DNA of 64,000 bases from Vibrio sp. CDRSL-10 TSBA (GTDB taxonomy: Bacteria; Pseudomonadota; Gammaproteobacteria; Enterobacterales; Vibrionaceae), in NCBI GenBank assembly GCA_039696685.1, contig CP155565.1:1364001-1428000 (forward strand). Reading direction: 5' to 3'. A program made the position numbers and the translations under genes. Positions 9,082-18,551 of this stretch are shown here, in pieces; within the stretch, counting starts at the first letter, position 1; each line of letters starts with the position of its first letter. The notes beneath the pieces are model-generated. The model worked only from the letters and a program-made list of their open reading frames with translations. It was not told the origin of the DNA and did not search any database.

Positions 9082-10372
9082 GGTTCATCGCGGATTGGCG
9101 GGAACTTAAAACAAAAACGGTAGTAAGTGATAAGGTTACATCGCCAAACACAACCTTACACAAACTACCGTTTTCATGCCGAATCATACTTTCCTATCCT
9201 CGTTCTGGGAAGGCTTTCATGTCGTAAAGTCTGTACAAACGTCTTCTCTCATCACGATTACTCTCCAACCCAGCACGACTGCTCGATGTTCATGTGGGCA
9301 ACATGTTCAAGCCATACATGATTATCAGTGGCGCACGATTAAGGAAGCGACGATTCTCGGCGTACCCGTCGAGCTATCCCTACAAACAAGGCGTATAAAG
9401 TGCCCTGACTGCGGTATCAAAACCGAATCTATTTCTTGGCTTGAACCTTTTGCTCGCCTGACTAACCGCTTAAGACGTTACATTGAGCAGTTGCTGCCTC
9501 TTCTTCCTATCAAACATATCGCCCAGATGACGGGGGTTCATTGGCATACGATTAAGGCGATAGATAAACGTCGGCTACAACATGCGGTGCCAGAGGTTAA
9601 CTGGGCAGAGCTGAGACAGCTGGTCATGGATGAGTTTGCTCTCTTCAAGGGACATCGTTATGCCACTGTTATCGCGGATGCTAAGACGCATCAAGTGCTT
9701 TGGATAGGCGTTGGACGCAGCCGAAAAGATATCCGTCCCTTCTTTGAATTACTCGGTGAGCATGGCCAGAACATAGAAGCGGTTGCAATGGATATGAATA
9801 CGGCTTTCGACCTCGAAGTGCAGCGACATTGTCCTAACGCCCGCATTGTGTACGATTTATTCCATGTGGTCGCAAAATTTGGTCGGGAAGTGATGGATAG
9901 AGTCAGAGTTGACCAAGCTAATCAACTCAAACAGGACAAGAAAGCGCGCCAATGGGTGAAACGTTCACGCTGGGTTCTCCTCAAAAACAGAGGTAATTTA
10001 GACAGTAAACAGGAGAGCTATCTGAGTGAGATACTGAGTATGAACAAAGACTTAATGGTGACGTATTTACTTGGCTCTCAGCTAAAAGAGTTATGGAGGT
10101 GCGAGTCAGAAAGCGAAGCGGAAGACTTATGGGACGTATGGTGGGAGCAAGTTCAAGAAAGCGGGATCAAGCCGCTTATGGACTTCGCGAGAAAGCTCAA
10201 ACCGTATCTTCATGGCATCGTTGCTTCTGCAAGCTACCCACTCAATACCTGTACGCTCGAAGGGATAAACAACAAGATAAAGTTAATCAAACGAATGGGC
10301 TACGGCTACCGAGATATCGATTACTTTTTTTTAAAGATAAAAGCGGCTTTCCCCGGAAAGCCGCGATGAACC
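9082..10372 (+). mobile_element. ISL3-family insertion sequence, complete (1,291 bp)
   Basis: Bounded by inverted repeats GGTTCATCGCGG (9082-9093) and its complement (10361-10372), which extend imperfectly further inward. An 8-base direct repeat flanks both ends. The element holds one transposase gene on the plus strand and has landed in the T tract of the yegD terminator. Because the transposase ends only 3 bases before the right boundary, the element's end is nearly all coding. Confidence 0.93.
9176..10369 (+). CDS. ISL3-family transposase
   Basis: A 397-residue intact transposase. The N-terminus carries a zinc-ribbon-like set of cysteines (CSCG near residue 38, CPDCG near 75), then a helix-turn-helix region, then the DDE catalytic domain: D in VMDEFALFKGHRYATV and D in VAMDMNTAFDLEVQ, with the final E in CTLEGINNKIKLIKR near the C-terminus. 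The YGYRDIDYFFLKI tail is typical of the family. The frame is intact, so the element may be active. Confidence 0.93.
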   Translation: MPNHTFLSSFWEGFHVVKSVQTSSLITITLQPSTTARCSCGQHVQAIHDYQWRTIKEATILGVPVELSLQTRRIKCPDCGIKTESISWLEPFARLTNRLRRYIEQLLPLLPIKHIAQMTGVHWHTIKAIDKRRLQHAVPEVNWAELRQLVMDEFALFKGHRYATVIADAKTHQVLWIGVGRSRKDIRPFFELLGEHGQNIEAVAMDMNTAFDLEVQRHCPNARIVYDLFHVVAKFGREVMDRVRVDQANQLKQDKKARQWVKRSRWVLLKNRGNLDSKQESYLSEILSMNKDLMVTYLLGSQLKELWRCESESEAEDLWDVWWEQVQESGIKPLMDFARKLKPYLHGIVASASYPLNTCTLEGINNKIKLIKRMGYGYRDIDYFFLKIKAAFPGKPR

Positions 10373-10505
10373 TTTTTTGTATGCGGTGGTGTTCATATCT
10401 TATTGATCTGTCTCTGGCTGGCTGATGAAGTGTCAATATTTTGACCTGTCAAAAGCAAGGTCTTTTTCTATACTCAATACGGGGACAGGACATGCGGAGG
10501 TGAGT

Positions 10506-10992
10506 ATGACTGTACATACCCGACTGGACCATTATTTAAAAGATCATCACATTCCGTACCGCAGGATTGTGCATCGCCACAGCAACAGTTTCTCTGCACA
10601 GCGCTCATGCTGCTGCGGTTCAACCGATGCATCTGGCGAAAGGTGTGGTACTGGAAGATCATGATGGCAAACACTTAATGGCGATATTACCGGCGAATGC
10701 TAAAGTCAGTTTGTCGGTGCTGAACGACGAGTTCCGGGCCAAGTACCATTTGGTCAAGGAACGCGATATCTATCAGATGTTTGACGACTGCGATCGCGGC
10801 GCAGTACCACCGCTGGGGAGCGCATATCACATGAATATGGTGTGTGATTCCTCACTGATGGAACTGGATCATGTCTATCTGGAGTCCGGAGACCATGAGA
10901 CCTTAATTCGCCTCGACAGAGACGCTTTCAATCAACTGATGGAGTTTAGTCACAGCCGAAAACTGCGTTTTGGTACCGAGCTTTTCCACTAA
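10506..10992 (+). CDS. YbaK/ProX-type aminoacyl-tRNA deacylase domain protein
   Basis: About 161 residues after correcting one break at 10589-10591 (GTTTC; GTTC gives HRHSNSSLHSAHAAAVQPMHLAKG). The YbaK/EbsC fold is indicated by the QPMHLAKGVVLEDHDG segment, LPANAKVSL, and the GAVPPLGSAYHM loop that forms the editing pocket. Family members hydrolyse mischarged aminoacyl-tRNAs, for example Cys- or Ala-tRNAPro; the specificity here is unknown. Start chosen at the ATG with GGAGGTGAGT upstream. Its promoter region was left next to the right end of the ISL3 element. Confidence 0.8.
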
Positions 10993-11007
10993 CGGCTAGT
11001 CAAAATC

Positions 11008-11032
11008 AAACCGGGTCCTGGACCCGGTTTTT
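11008..11032 (+). terminator. Terminator of the YbaK-type gene
   Basis: Hairpin AAACCGGGTCC / GGACCCGGTTT with almost no loop, followed by T residues, 16 bases after the stop codon. Confidence 0.88.
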
Positions 11033-11294
11033 CTTTATCGCTCAGTCTGATCCGTTGTGACGGCATCGCAGTGGACGGTGTGTCTTGTTTAGTCTCACTC
11101 TCTTCAGTTTCACTCAGATTTCTGGCTTATGCGTGTTCGAAAAAAGGTGTGTGTCCTTCTTAGGTTCGGTTTGTTCTTAGGTGCGGTTGAAGTGTGCGAC
11201 TGATTTGGCGCTGTTCTCAATTATGGTGCCCGTGTGTACGGTAAAAATCGGGTATAATCGCGGGCTTGCACAGAGGAAGGGACAGCGACCGAAT
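11033..11294. other. Intergenic region upstream of LysR gene
   Basis: About 260 bases without a gene. It must carry the promoter of the LysR-type gene starting at 11295. No clear operator palindrome is visible. A longer reading of the LysR frame begins at 11181, but the start at 11295 has an AGGAAGG ribosome site and gives the standard N-terminus. Confidence 0.5.
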
Positions 11295-12239
11295 ATGGAC
11301 ATCAGTTATCGTCAGCTCAAAGCGTTTATCGCACTTGCTGAAGAGCAGAATTTTACCTATGCCGCTGAAAAGGTGCATATTACCCAGTCGGCGTTGAGCC
11401 AGATGATGAAGAAACTGAGCCAGCAGTTGGCGAGCGAACTTTATCAGCGTAAGGGGCGTAAAATCGAGCTGACGGAAGCGGGAAACCACCTTTATCAGGA
11501 GGCGCGTTTTATTGTTAATCGTCTCGATAAACTGGTGCAGGAGAATCACGATCGTCAGCATGGCTACAACAAGTCTCTGGTGGTGTCATCACTCTATACT
11601 TTGTGTGCCTCACTGGCGCCGAAAACACTCAATGACCTCAAGCGTCGTTATCCGGATTTTACTTTTCGTCTTATCGAAGAGCGGGTCGACGATATCACCC
11701 ACTCGGTGCTGGAAGGGCGGGCCGATATCGGCATTAATACCAATCCCAATCACCCTGATCTCAATTTTGATCTCCTGTTTCGTGATTATCTGTGCCTGGT
11801 GTGTCGTCAGGACCATCCGCTGGCTGAGCTCAATACCATCAGTTGGGAGCAGGCGCATCAGTTTGCCTCGATTGGCGTCAGTCCGGGCAACAGCCTGCGC
11901 ACCCTGGCGGATGAAGCGTTTTCACGCATTGGTCTGACTTATGATCCGGAATTCAGTGCGTCGCATACGTCTACGCTGCTGGGCATGATCGCCAGCGGGC
12001 TGGGGTGTGCGATTTTGTCATCGACCATCGGCAGCTTAAATCACAGTGCTGATATTCGCTTTATTCCGATTGTTAAACCGGTTCAGTATCGACTGGTGGG
12101 GCTGATTACCCGTAAAGAGATGCAACGTGCGCTGGTGGATGAATTCACCCTGATCCTTAAACAGCACGTCGGCGATTCCAATTTACTGGCAGCAGATCCG
12201 CAAATGGGTACATCCGAAGATGCACCCATTTTATGCTAG
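11295..12239 (+). CDS. LysR-family transcriptional regulator
   Basis: A 314-residue regulator. The helix-turn-helix lies at residues 5-60 (MDISYRQLKAFIALAEEQNF, then ITQSALSQMMKKL), followed by the co-inducer domain. It converges on the AbgT transporter gene, with stops 23 bases apart. LysR proteins linked to abg genes often control them, but normally from a divergent position, so the regulatory link is only suggested. The frame is intact. Confidence 0.85.
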   Translation: MDISYRQLKAFIALAEEQNFTYAAEKVHITQSALSQMMKKLSQQLASELYQRKGRKIELTEAGNHLYQEARFIVNRLDKLVQENHDRQHGYNKSLVVSSLYTLCASLAPKTLNDLKRRYPDFTFRLIEERVDDITHSVLEGRADIGINTNPNHPDLNFDLLFRDYLCLVCRQDHPLAELNTISWEQAHQFASIGVSPGNSLRTLADEAFSRIGLTYDPEFSASHTSTLLGMIASGLGCAILSSTIGSLNHSADIRFIPIVKPVQYRLVGLITRKEMQRALVDEFTLILKQHVGDSNLLAADPQMGTSEDAPILC

Positions 12240-12262
12240 TTGCGTTAATCTCATCCGGTCGC

Positions 12263-13775
12263 TTACATCGGACCGACCGGCAGACCTGAAACCATGTAGA
12301 GCAGGAAACACGCTCCCCAGACGGAGAACAGAAACCAGAGCATACGGCACCATCATGGCCAGGAAGGTGCCAAACTTGACCTCGGGGTTGTATTTGGCGA
12401 TCAGCGCCAGCACCATAGGAATATACGGATTGGTCGGCGAGATAATATTGGTGGTGGAGTCGGCAATCCGGTAGCCCATCTGCGTCACTTGTGGCTCAAC
12501 GCCCAACAGCATAAACAGCGGGATAAACACCGGTGCCATAATGGCCCATTGGGCTGAACCACTGAATACGATCAGGTTCATCAGCCCGGCCAGAATCATA
12601 AAGACGGCCATCATCAGCAGCTTAGGCATATCCACCGACGAGATCCATTCTGCGCCATTGACCGCGATGTAAATCGCCAGATTCGACCATTTGAACCAGG
12701 CGATGAACTGAGCAATCACGAATACCAGCACAATATAGCCACCGACTCCTTTCAGCGCTTTGCTCATCAAATCCGGCACATCACTGGCGCTTTTAATTGT
12801 GCCTGCTTTGTAGCCGTACACCACCGCATTCATTATGAAGAAGGCCATAATGACCGGAATAATTCCTTTCAGAAATGGTGAAGGCACCAGCCCGCCTTCA
12901 GCATTACGCAGCGCAGAGTCTGCCGGCCAAATCAGTGCCACTAAAACAGCGATAAAGATCAGCGAAGCGATACCGGACCAGCGCAGAGCGGTTTTCTGCT
13001 GCTCGGTGACGGTAAAGGAGAGCTCATCATTGTCGGCTTTGGCCGGCATTTTGTGGGCAAAACGTGGTTCGATATATTTGTCGGTTAGCAGGGTACCGGT
13101 CACCACCAGAATAGGCACTGAAATCAGCATGAAGTACCAGTTGGCCGCCGGGCTGACTTCTACCGCTTCAACAATTTTTGACGCCTCGGTTGAAATACCG
13201 GATAGCAGCACATCGGTGCCGGCGATGAACAGATTGGCGGTAAAGCCTGCTGCGACCGCAACAAAGCCAGCCGCAATCCCGACAATCGGGTTGCGGTTAG
13301 TTGCCGCAAAAATCAGCCCGGCCAACGGCGGGATAAGAATAAAAGCGGCATCGGACGCCAGGTTACCGATAATGCCGGTAATAAAAATGGAGGCGGTAAC
13401 AAACTGACGCGGCGCGTTGAGCAGGGAGTGCTTAATGGCACTGTCCGCCAGTCCTACTTCCTGCAGTAGTCCGACGGCCAGCATCATGCACAGCACCAAG
13501 CCGAGAGGTTTGAATGAGACAAAGTTATTCACCGTGGACTGAAGGATATACACCAGTCCGTCGCCGCTGAGCAGATTTTTGACCTGCACTACTTCACCAC
13601 TGGACGGGTGAATTACGCTGCCACCGCTGAGCGAGAGCAGCCAGGACAGCACCATTACGCCGAGACAGAGGAAAATAAACAGATAGAACGGGTGGGGAAC
13701 CTTATCCCCGAATCGCTCGATGCGATCAATCATCGACGTCCGCGACGCCGTTTTTTGAGAAATTGCGGTCGACAT
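12263..13775 (-). CDS. AbgT-family transporter (p-aminobenzoyl-glutamate / drug exporter type)
   Basis: About 503 residues with roughly a dozen membrane segments. AbgT signatures include GLVLCMMLAVGLLQEVGLADSA split over the first half, SDAAFILIPPL, the GFTANLF re-entrant region and the late DSTTNIISPTNPYIPM motif. The family imports p-aminobenzoyl-glutamate or exports antimetabolites using ion gradients. The frame breaks near the 3' end at 12332-12334 (GTTTC; GTTC gives YALVLFSVWGACFLL and ends LPVGPM). The start at 13775 has AGGAG upstream. It follows the M20 amidohydrolase gene by 109 bases on the same strand, as abgT follows abgAB. Confidence 0.87.
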
Positions 13776-13884
13776 TGTCAGTACACTCCTGTGTGAAAAT
13801 GGGGGAATCATTCCCCCATGGTCCATTTGACTGCTTTTTGTATAATTGATTGATATTTCGATAATTGACTATGATTGAAGCCTT

Positions 13885-15060
13885 CTATTGCTGTTCGACT
13901 AATTGAATAAAATAGGCAGCGCCAATCGGCAATAAGTTATCGTTAAAATCGTAGCCTTTGTTGTGCAGGCCAACGAAACTGGCGCCGTGTTCGCCGCTAC
14001 CATTGCCAAGGAAGCCATAACAGCCCGGAACTTTCTCGAGGAAAAAGGCAAAATCCTCGCTGGTGAGCTTGGCTTCGCAGCCAGGATTGACTTTATCGGC
14101 GCCGACCACGGCCTGAGCGGCCTTAATTGCCAGTGCGGTTTCGTCTGGCGTATTGACCGTCGGCGGATGAGAGATCGGGCCCAGTTTAAACTCGGCGCTC
14201 ATTCCCTGTGCCTTGGCGCTGTATTCGACCAGCTGTGTCAGGTTGTCGACCAGACTATCACGCGTCTCCTGACGCAAGGTACGAAAGGTGCCATTCATAT
14301 GCGCCTGATCGGCAATCGCGTTGGTGGTTTCACCGCAATGCAGCTGGGTGACAGAAACGACAATCGGATCGAACGGGTCATAACGGCGGCTGACCATGCC
14401 CTGGATGCCCTGATAAATATGGGTGGCAACCAGCAACGGATCCTGGGTGGTATGCGGCAGTCCGGCGTGCCCGCTTTGACCGTTAATGGTGACAAACAGA
14501 CGATCGGAACTGGCCATGATCGGCCCGGTTTTAAAGGCGAAATGTCCTTCCGGCAGGCCCGGCATATTGTGCAGGGCGTAACAGGCATCGAGCGGGAAGC
14601 GTTGCAGCAAACCGTCTGCAATCATGGTTTCCGCACCGCCACGTCCTTCTTCCGCCGGTTGGAAAATCAGCACCACTTTACCGCGGAACTGGCGGGTGGA
14701 AGCCAGATAGCGTGCGGCCAGTAGCAGCATGCTGGTATGACCGTCGTGACCACAGGCGTGCATTTTACCGTGATGGCTGGAACGGTGTGCGAAGGTATTC
14801 TCTTCATGAATTGGCAGCGCATCCATGTCGGCACGCAGGCCGATAGTGCTGCCGTCGCCCAGTTGGCCATAAATCACGCCGACAACGCCGGTTTTGGCAA
14901 AATCGGTACAGATTTCATCCACGCCATATTTTTGCAGTTCAGACACCACCAGAGCCTGGGTGTGGTTTTCTTCAAACCCCAGCTCAGGATGCTGGTGGAT
15001 AGTATGGCGAATACTAATAGTCTCAGCGATCCAAGGCTGTAAAACCTCAATAATGTTCAT
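13885..15060 (-). CDS. M20D amidohydrolase (AbgB/hippurate hydrolase-like)
   Basis: A 391-residue intact metallo-amidohydrolase. Metal-binding residues are visible in MHACGHDGHT (near 105-114), the EEGRGGAE segment and the late TSEDFAFF motif; the dimerisation insert contains SGHAGLPH. M20D enzymes cleave N-acyl amino acids, and members beside AbgT genes cleave p-aminobenzoyl-glutamate. With the transporter downstream this is a likely uptake-and-cleavage pair. AGGGGAG ribosome site. Confidence 0.88.
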   Translation of the reverse strand: MNIIEVLQPWIAETISIRHTIHQHPELGFEENHTQALVVSELQKYGVDEICTDFAKTGVVGVIYGQLGDGSTIGLRADMDALPIHEENTFAHRSSHHGKMHACGHDGHTSMLLLAARYLASTRQFRGKVVLIFQPAEEGRGGAETMIADGLLQRFPLDACYALHNMPGLPEGHFAFKTGPIMASSDRLFVTINGQSGHAGLPHTTQDPLLVATHIYQGIQGMVSRRYDPFDPIVVSVTQLHCGETTNAIADQAHMNGTFRTLRQETRDSLVDNLTQLVEYSAKAQGMSAEFKLGPISHPPTVNTPDETALAIKAAQAVVGADKVNPGCEAKLTSEDFAFFLEKVPGCYGFLGNGSGEHGASFVGLHNKGYDFNDNLLPIGAAYFIQLVEQQ

Positions 15061-15207
15061 GCTTCTCCCCTTTCGTTAAGAAGGATTTAACACTATTGAA
15101 ACATTGCAAACAAACCGGATTACTACTCAAACTATTAGCGTTGCTAATAGTGATTCAGCAAAGCAAAATCGCCATCAAACCAAACCGTCATACTGGGTGC
15201 AATAACA

Positions 15208-15233
15208 AGCCGGGTTGTGATACCCGGCTTGGT
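15208..15233. terminator. Hairpin after the 59-residue gene
   Basis: Inverted repeat CAAGCCGGGT / ACCCGGCTTG with a short loop. It is followed by only a weak T tract on the minus strand, so terminator function is probable but not certain. Confidence 0.6.
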
Positions 15234-15260
15234 GAGCCCCGTGTTACGGTTGGCAGGTGG

Positions 15261-15440
15261 TCAGGATTCGTCTGGATAGTCTCTCTGACGACCTTGCGGG
15301 GTAGATTGAGTGCGCCAATGCTCCTCGCGATCATATGTTTCATCGCACAGGTCGATGGTAAACCCCATATCACGCACCTCTTTCAGGGTAAGGTTGTCAG
15401 CCAGATGAGTGACCTGACCGGCTTTATTACGTAGCTCCAT
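15261..15440 (-). CDS. Small 59-residue hypothetical protein
   Basis: The protein begins MELRNKAGQVTHLADN, has many charged residues (EVRDMG, CDETYDREEHW) and ends RDYPDES. An AAGGAG ribosome site sits 5 bases before the ATG and a hairpin follows the stop, which supports a real gene despite its size. There is no signal peptide or membrane segment. A basic/acidic mix with one cysteine gives no function. I do not recognise the family. Confidence 0.7.
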   Translation of the reverse strand: MELRNKAGQVTHLADNLTLKEVRDMGFTIDLCDETYDREEHWRTQSTPQGRQRDYPDES

Positions 15441-15564
15441 ACCGTCTCCTTGAGTGAGTGTTGGACATCAACAGCAACCTAAGTATAGGCGATACCTGTC
15501 TGTTGGGGCTGCACATATCAGCAGAGCCGTCTCTCTGAACAGGCTTAAAACATCACAATCGAGA

Positions 15565-16494
15565 TCAGCGCATCTGGTTGAGTATTTTCTGGCATACCGC
15601 TTCGGCCAGTTGATGGCTGGCAATGTTGCGATTAACGACAGCGCTGTCGAGCTTGCCGCTTTGTACCACATTCAGCCAATCCTCAATCATAGTCGCGAAG
15701 CCTTTTGCGGTCAGCATCGGCGTCCAGTCCTTTAAAGCCAGTGTGGTCTGCTGGTTGGCCTGCCAGTGCTTACCGGCGACAAAAGAGTCAAACTCATAGC
15801 CTTGATTGACAAACTGCGCACTGACCCGTTCGCTGGTTTGACCAAACTGGCGGTTCATTGAAGCATGCAACAGGGTTTCGCCGTGTTGCCACTGGACATC
15901 TACCCGGGCCAGTTTCGTCGCATCGAGCTGGTGGGTGACGTACACATCCTCAATGTCCGCTTTGGCATACAGGTTGACGCTGTCGAGCGGGTGGATAAAG
16001 TCATCAAACAGAAACGTACGGACATCACCGCTATGATTGTAGCGATGCTTTTCCCAGCGCAGTGCCCGCAGATCCTCTCGGGCGGCGCTCTGCACGCCGG
16101 CAAGGTGCTGATTGAATAACGGGATATGACGGCGGTTAAAGCCGACATACAGAGGCTGGCGGTGCTGCGCGGCGACTTCATACAAGGTTTCACAGGCGTG
16201 AGCGCTGTCTGCCAGCGGTTTATCCACAAAGGTTGGGATGCCTTGGGCGAGGAAAAATGCCGCGATTTCGGGATGGACCGCTGTCGCGGCATGAATCATG
16301 ACCGCATCGACCTGCATGTCTGGTAGCTGACGGTAGTCAGTGCAGCTTTGTGCCACATGATAGCGACTGGCCAGCTCGGCCAGGATCTGAGTGTTGCGGG
16401 TACAAAAAATGACTTCGACGCCAGGCCACTGGGCGATAACGGGTAAGTAAGCTTTCTGGGCGATATCCCCCAGACCGATCAGGCCGATTTTCAT
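15565..16494 (-). CDS. Gfo/Idh/MocA oxidoreductase, MviM/YceM-like
   Basis: A 309-residue intact protein. The Rossmann motif GLIGLGDIAQKAYLP is at the N-terminus, followed by VDKPLADSAHACE (the K of the EKP/DKP catalytic motif) and VGFNRRHIPLFNQHL, which closely resemble E. coli MviM (YceM). The C-terminal half is the mixed-sheet substrate domain. The natural substrate of MviM is unknown; NAD(P)-dependent sugar oxidoreduction is expected. The start at 16494 places the nucleotide-binding motif immediately at the N-terminus. It is monocistronic. Confidence 0.85.
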   Translation of the reverse strand: MKIGLIGLGDIAQKAYLPVIAQWPGVEVIFCTRNTQILAELASRYHVAQSCTDYRQLPDMQVDAVMIHAATAVHPEIAAFFLAQGIPTFVDKPLADSAHACETLYEVAAQHRQPLYVGFNRRHIPLFNQHLAGVQSAAREDLRALRWEKHRYNHSGDVRTFLFDDFIHPLDSVNLYAKADIEDVYVTHQLDATKLARVDVQWQHGETLLHASMNRQFGQTSERVSAQFVNQGYEFDSFVAGKHWQANQQTTLALKDWTPMLTAKGFATMIEDWLNVVQSGKLDSAVVNRNIASHQLAEAVCQKILNQMR

Positions 16495-16713
16495 GATGAG
16501 CTCTCTGAGAATTGATAACAAAATCAAGGCTAACGCTTGAGAGAGCTCGATACAAGATGAAAAAATGTAGTGCTCAGCAGGCCGGAAGGTGTGAGGTCAA
16601 CACCGACAGCTTAGGTCAATGCAAAGAGATTAAGTTAATGACCTACGGTAAGGTACGGATGCAATCCGGAATGGTGACCGCGAGAAACGGCCGGCTGACA
16701 AGCTGACCGCGAT

Positions 16714-17247
16714 TCAGAATGGGCTGTCACGATTAAGCGTGTTACAGATTTCAATGATCGCCAGTGACATTCCTGACTTGATGATTTGCTGCTGACGTTG
16801 CAGATGCAGGTTATAGAAAGCCAGATCAATATCATCTTCCGGTTCGTCAAGCGGGCTGAGTTGGACCATGCCCATCTTTTTAACCAGATTGAGAGCCTGA
16901 ATGGCAGCCACTATGTTGGGATCCGTAAAGCTGTACTCGGCACCGTCGCTGTTGAGCTGGTTGCGCAGTTTGATAACACTTTCAATATCATGGTAGACGT
17001 CGTCCGGAATTACGCCCAGGCCGTACAATAATTTGAGACGTACCGACAGGTTGCCCAGCGGGCCGGTGTCCTGCAGTAAAGGCCCGACGACTGACTGCAC
17101 CGCAAAATTATCTTTGCGAAAGATGCGTTGCATCAGGGCGTCGATGGCTTCACTGAATACTTCGACGGTCTGGATGAAAAAACCCCGCACTGACGGTGCA
17201 TCGTTCAGTCGTTCCAGGATCTCAGTTTCGTTAATTTTATCTACCAT
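16714..17247 (-). CDS. mtlR: Mannitol operon repressor MtlR
   Basis: A 177-residue intact helical protein starting MVDKINETEILERLN. It contains RGFFIQTVEVFSEAIDALMQR and RLKLLYGLGVIPDDVYHDIE, conserved in MtlR. MtlR represses mannitol uptake genes without a classical DNA-binding motif. It is the third gene of mtlA-mtlD-mtlR, 61 bases after mtlD. The start at 17247 was chosen over an in-frame upstream one that would overlap the end of mtlD. Confidence 0.92.
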   Translation of the reverse strand: MVDKINETEILERLNDAPSVRGFFIQTVEVFSEAIDALMQRIFRKDNFAVQSVVGPLLQDTGPLGNLSVRLKLLYGLGVIPDDVYHDIESVIKLRNQLNSDGAEYSFTDPNIVAAIQALNLVKKMGMVQLSPLDEPEDDIDLAFYNLHLQRQQQIIKSGMSLAIIEICNTLNRDSPF

Positions 17248-17308
17248 ATATGATTCTAAGCTACGTCTCAGGAAGGAGGGCAAACTGCCCTCCAATCTAG
17301 CTGCATCA

Positions 17309-18454
17309 TCAAAGCTGGTTGTATAACGACTCAACGGTCTCTACTTCCACGCTGTGTTCATCCAGACCAGTGTAATGTGCCACTGTTTTACGCACACCCT
17401 GATCACGGATAGATTGCTGCAACTCTACAGCTTGCGGGTCGCTGTCATTGGTGTATTTCAGCGCGGCCGCAATGCCTTTTAATAATGTTTGGTTATCCAC
17501 GCCATACTCGATGGTGCCAAGCAGCGGCTTGACCAGGCGATCGTTGGCGCCCAGTTTACGGATTGGCTGGCGGCCTACACGATCAACTTCGTCCACCAGA
17601 TAAGGGTTGGCAAAGCGACCGAGAATCTTCTCGATGTATGCAGCGTGTTTGTCTTTATCAAAGCCGTAACGACGAATCAGCACTTCGCCGCTTTCCTGCA
17701 TTGCCTGTTTAACCTCGGCACGAATCTGCTGGTTTTCAATCGCTTCACGAATGGTTTTATGACCATTCAGACATCCAAGATAGGCGGTAACGCAGTGGCC
17801 GGTATTGAGCGTAAACAACTTACGTTCAACAAAGGCCATCAGGTTATCAGTGCGTTCCATGCCTGCGATAGCCGGAATCTCACCTTTAAACTGGGTTTCG
17901 TCGACAATCCATTCACTGAAGGTTTCAACGGTCACGGCCAGCGGATCGGTCTCACCGGCTTCTGCCGGAGGTACGATGCGGTCTACGGCCGAATCGACAA
18001 AGCCAACCAGTTTTTCCACGTCGGCTTGTGCTTGTGCGGAGAGTTTTTCAAACACCGCCTCTTTCAGCTGGCTGGTACCACGTACCATGTTTTCACAGGC
18101 GATGATATTCAGCGGCGTAGTCACCCCCTGACTGAGGCGTTTTTCCAGCCCCTGAGCCAAGGTGCCAGCAATGATTTTCAGCACGGTCGGCCCGACAGCG
18201 GTGGTAATGATATCAACTTCTGCAATGGAGTCGACAATCTTTGCGTCAGTTGAGTTAATCGCATCCACACCGGTCACGGTTTCCACTACGCAAGTTTCAC
18301 CCACTACTTTGACCGGATATTCGTGACGCTCGCTCAGTGCCTGAACCACCACGTCGTTGACATCGGCAAAGGTGACGTGAATATTTGCGTCTGCCAGTAG
18401 CTTACCAATAAATCCCCGGCCAATGTTGCCGGCGCCAAAATGTAACGCTTTCAT
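17309..18454 (-). CDS. mtlD: Mannitol-1-phosphate 5-dehydrogenase
   Basis: A 381-residue intact enzyme oxidising mannitol-1-phosphate to fructose-6-phosphate with NAD+. The N-terminal [13 protein letters not shown] is the NAD-binding loop. Catalytic-domain motifs include [12 protein letters not shown] and the lysine in the mannitol dehydrogenase core, and [13 protein letters not shown] is diagnostic of MtlD. It lies between the mannitol PTS permease gene and mtlR. The frame contains several GAAC/GTTC tetramers that are unaltered, in contrast with mtlA. Confidence 0.95.
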   Translation of the reverse strand: MKALHFGAGNIGRGFIGKLLADANIHVTFADVNDVVVQALSERHEYPVKVVGETCVVETVTGVDAINSTDAKIVDSIAEVDIITTAVGPTVLKIIAGTLAQGLEKRLSQGVTTPLNIIACENMVRGTSQLKEAVFEKLSAQAQADVEKLVGFVDSAVDRIVPPAEAGETDPLAVTVETFSEWIVDETQFKGEIPAIAGMERTDNLMAFVERKLFTLNTGHCVTAYLGCLNGHKTIREAIENQQIRAEVKQAMQESGEVLIRRYGFDKDKHAAYIEKILGRFANPYLVDEVDRVGRQPIRKLGANDRLVKPLLGTIEYGVDNQTLLKGIAAALKYTNDSDPQAVELQQSIRDQGVRKTVAHYTGLDEHSVEVETVESLYNQL

Positions 18455-18551
18455 AACTGTTCTTCCACCCAATAAAATTAGCAATCTAATAAATAAGGCC
18501 AGTCGGGGGAGACCGGCCTTCGTCTTAAAGGAGCATGGCTGTGGTTAGGGG

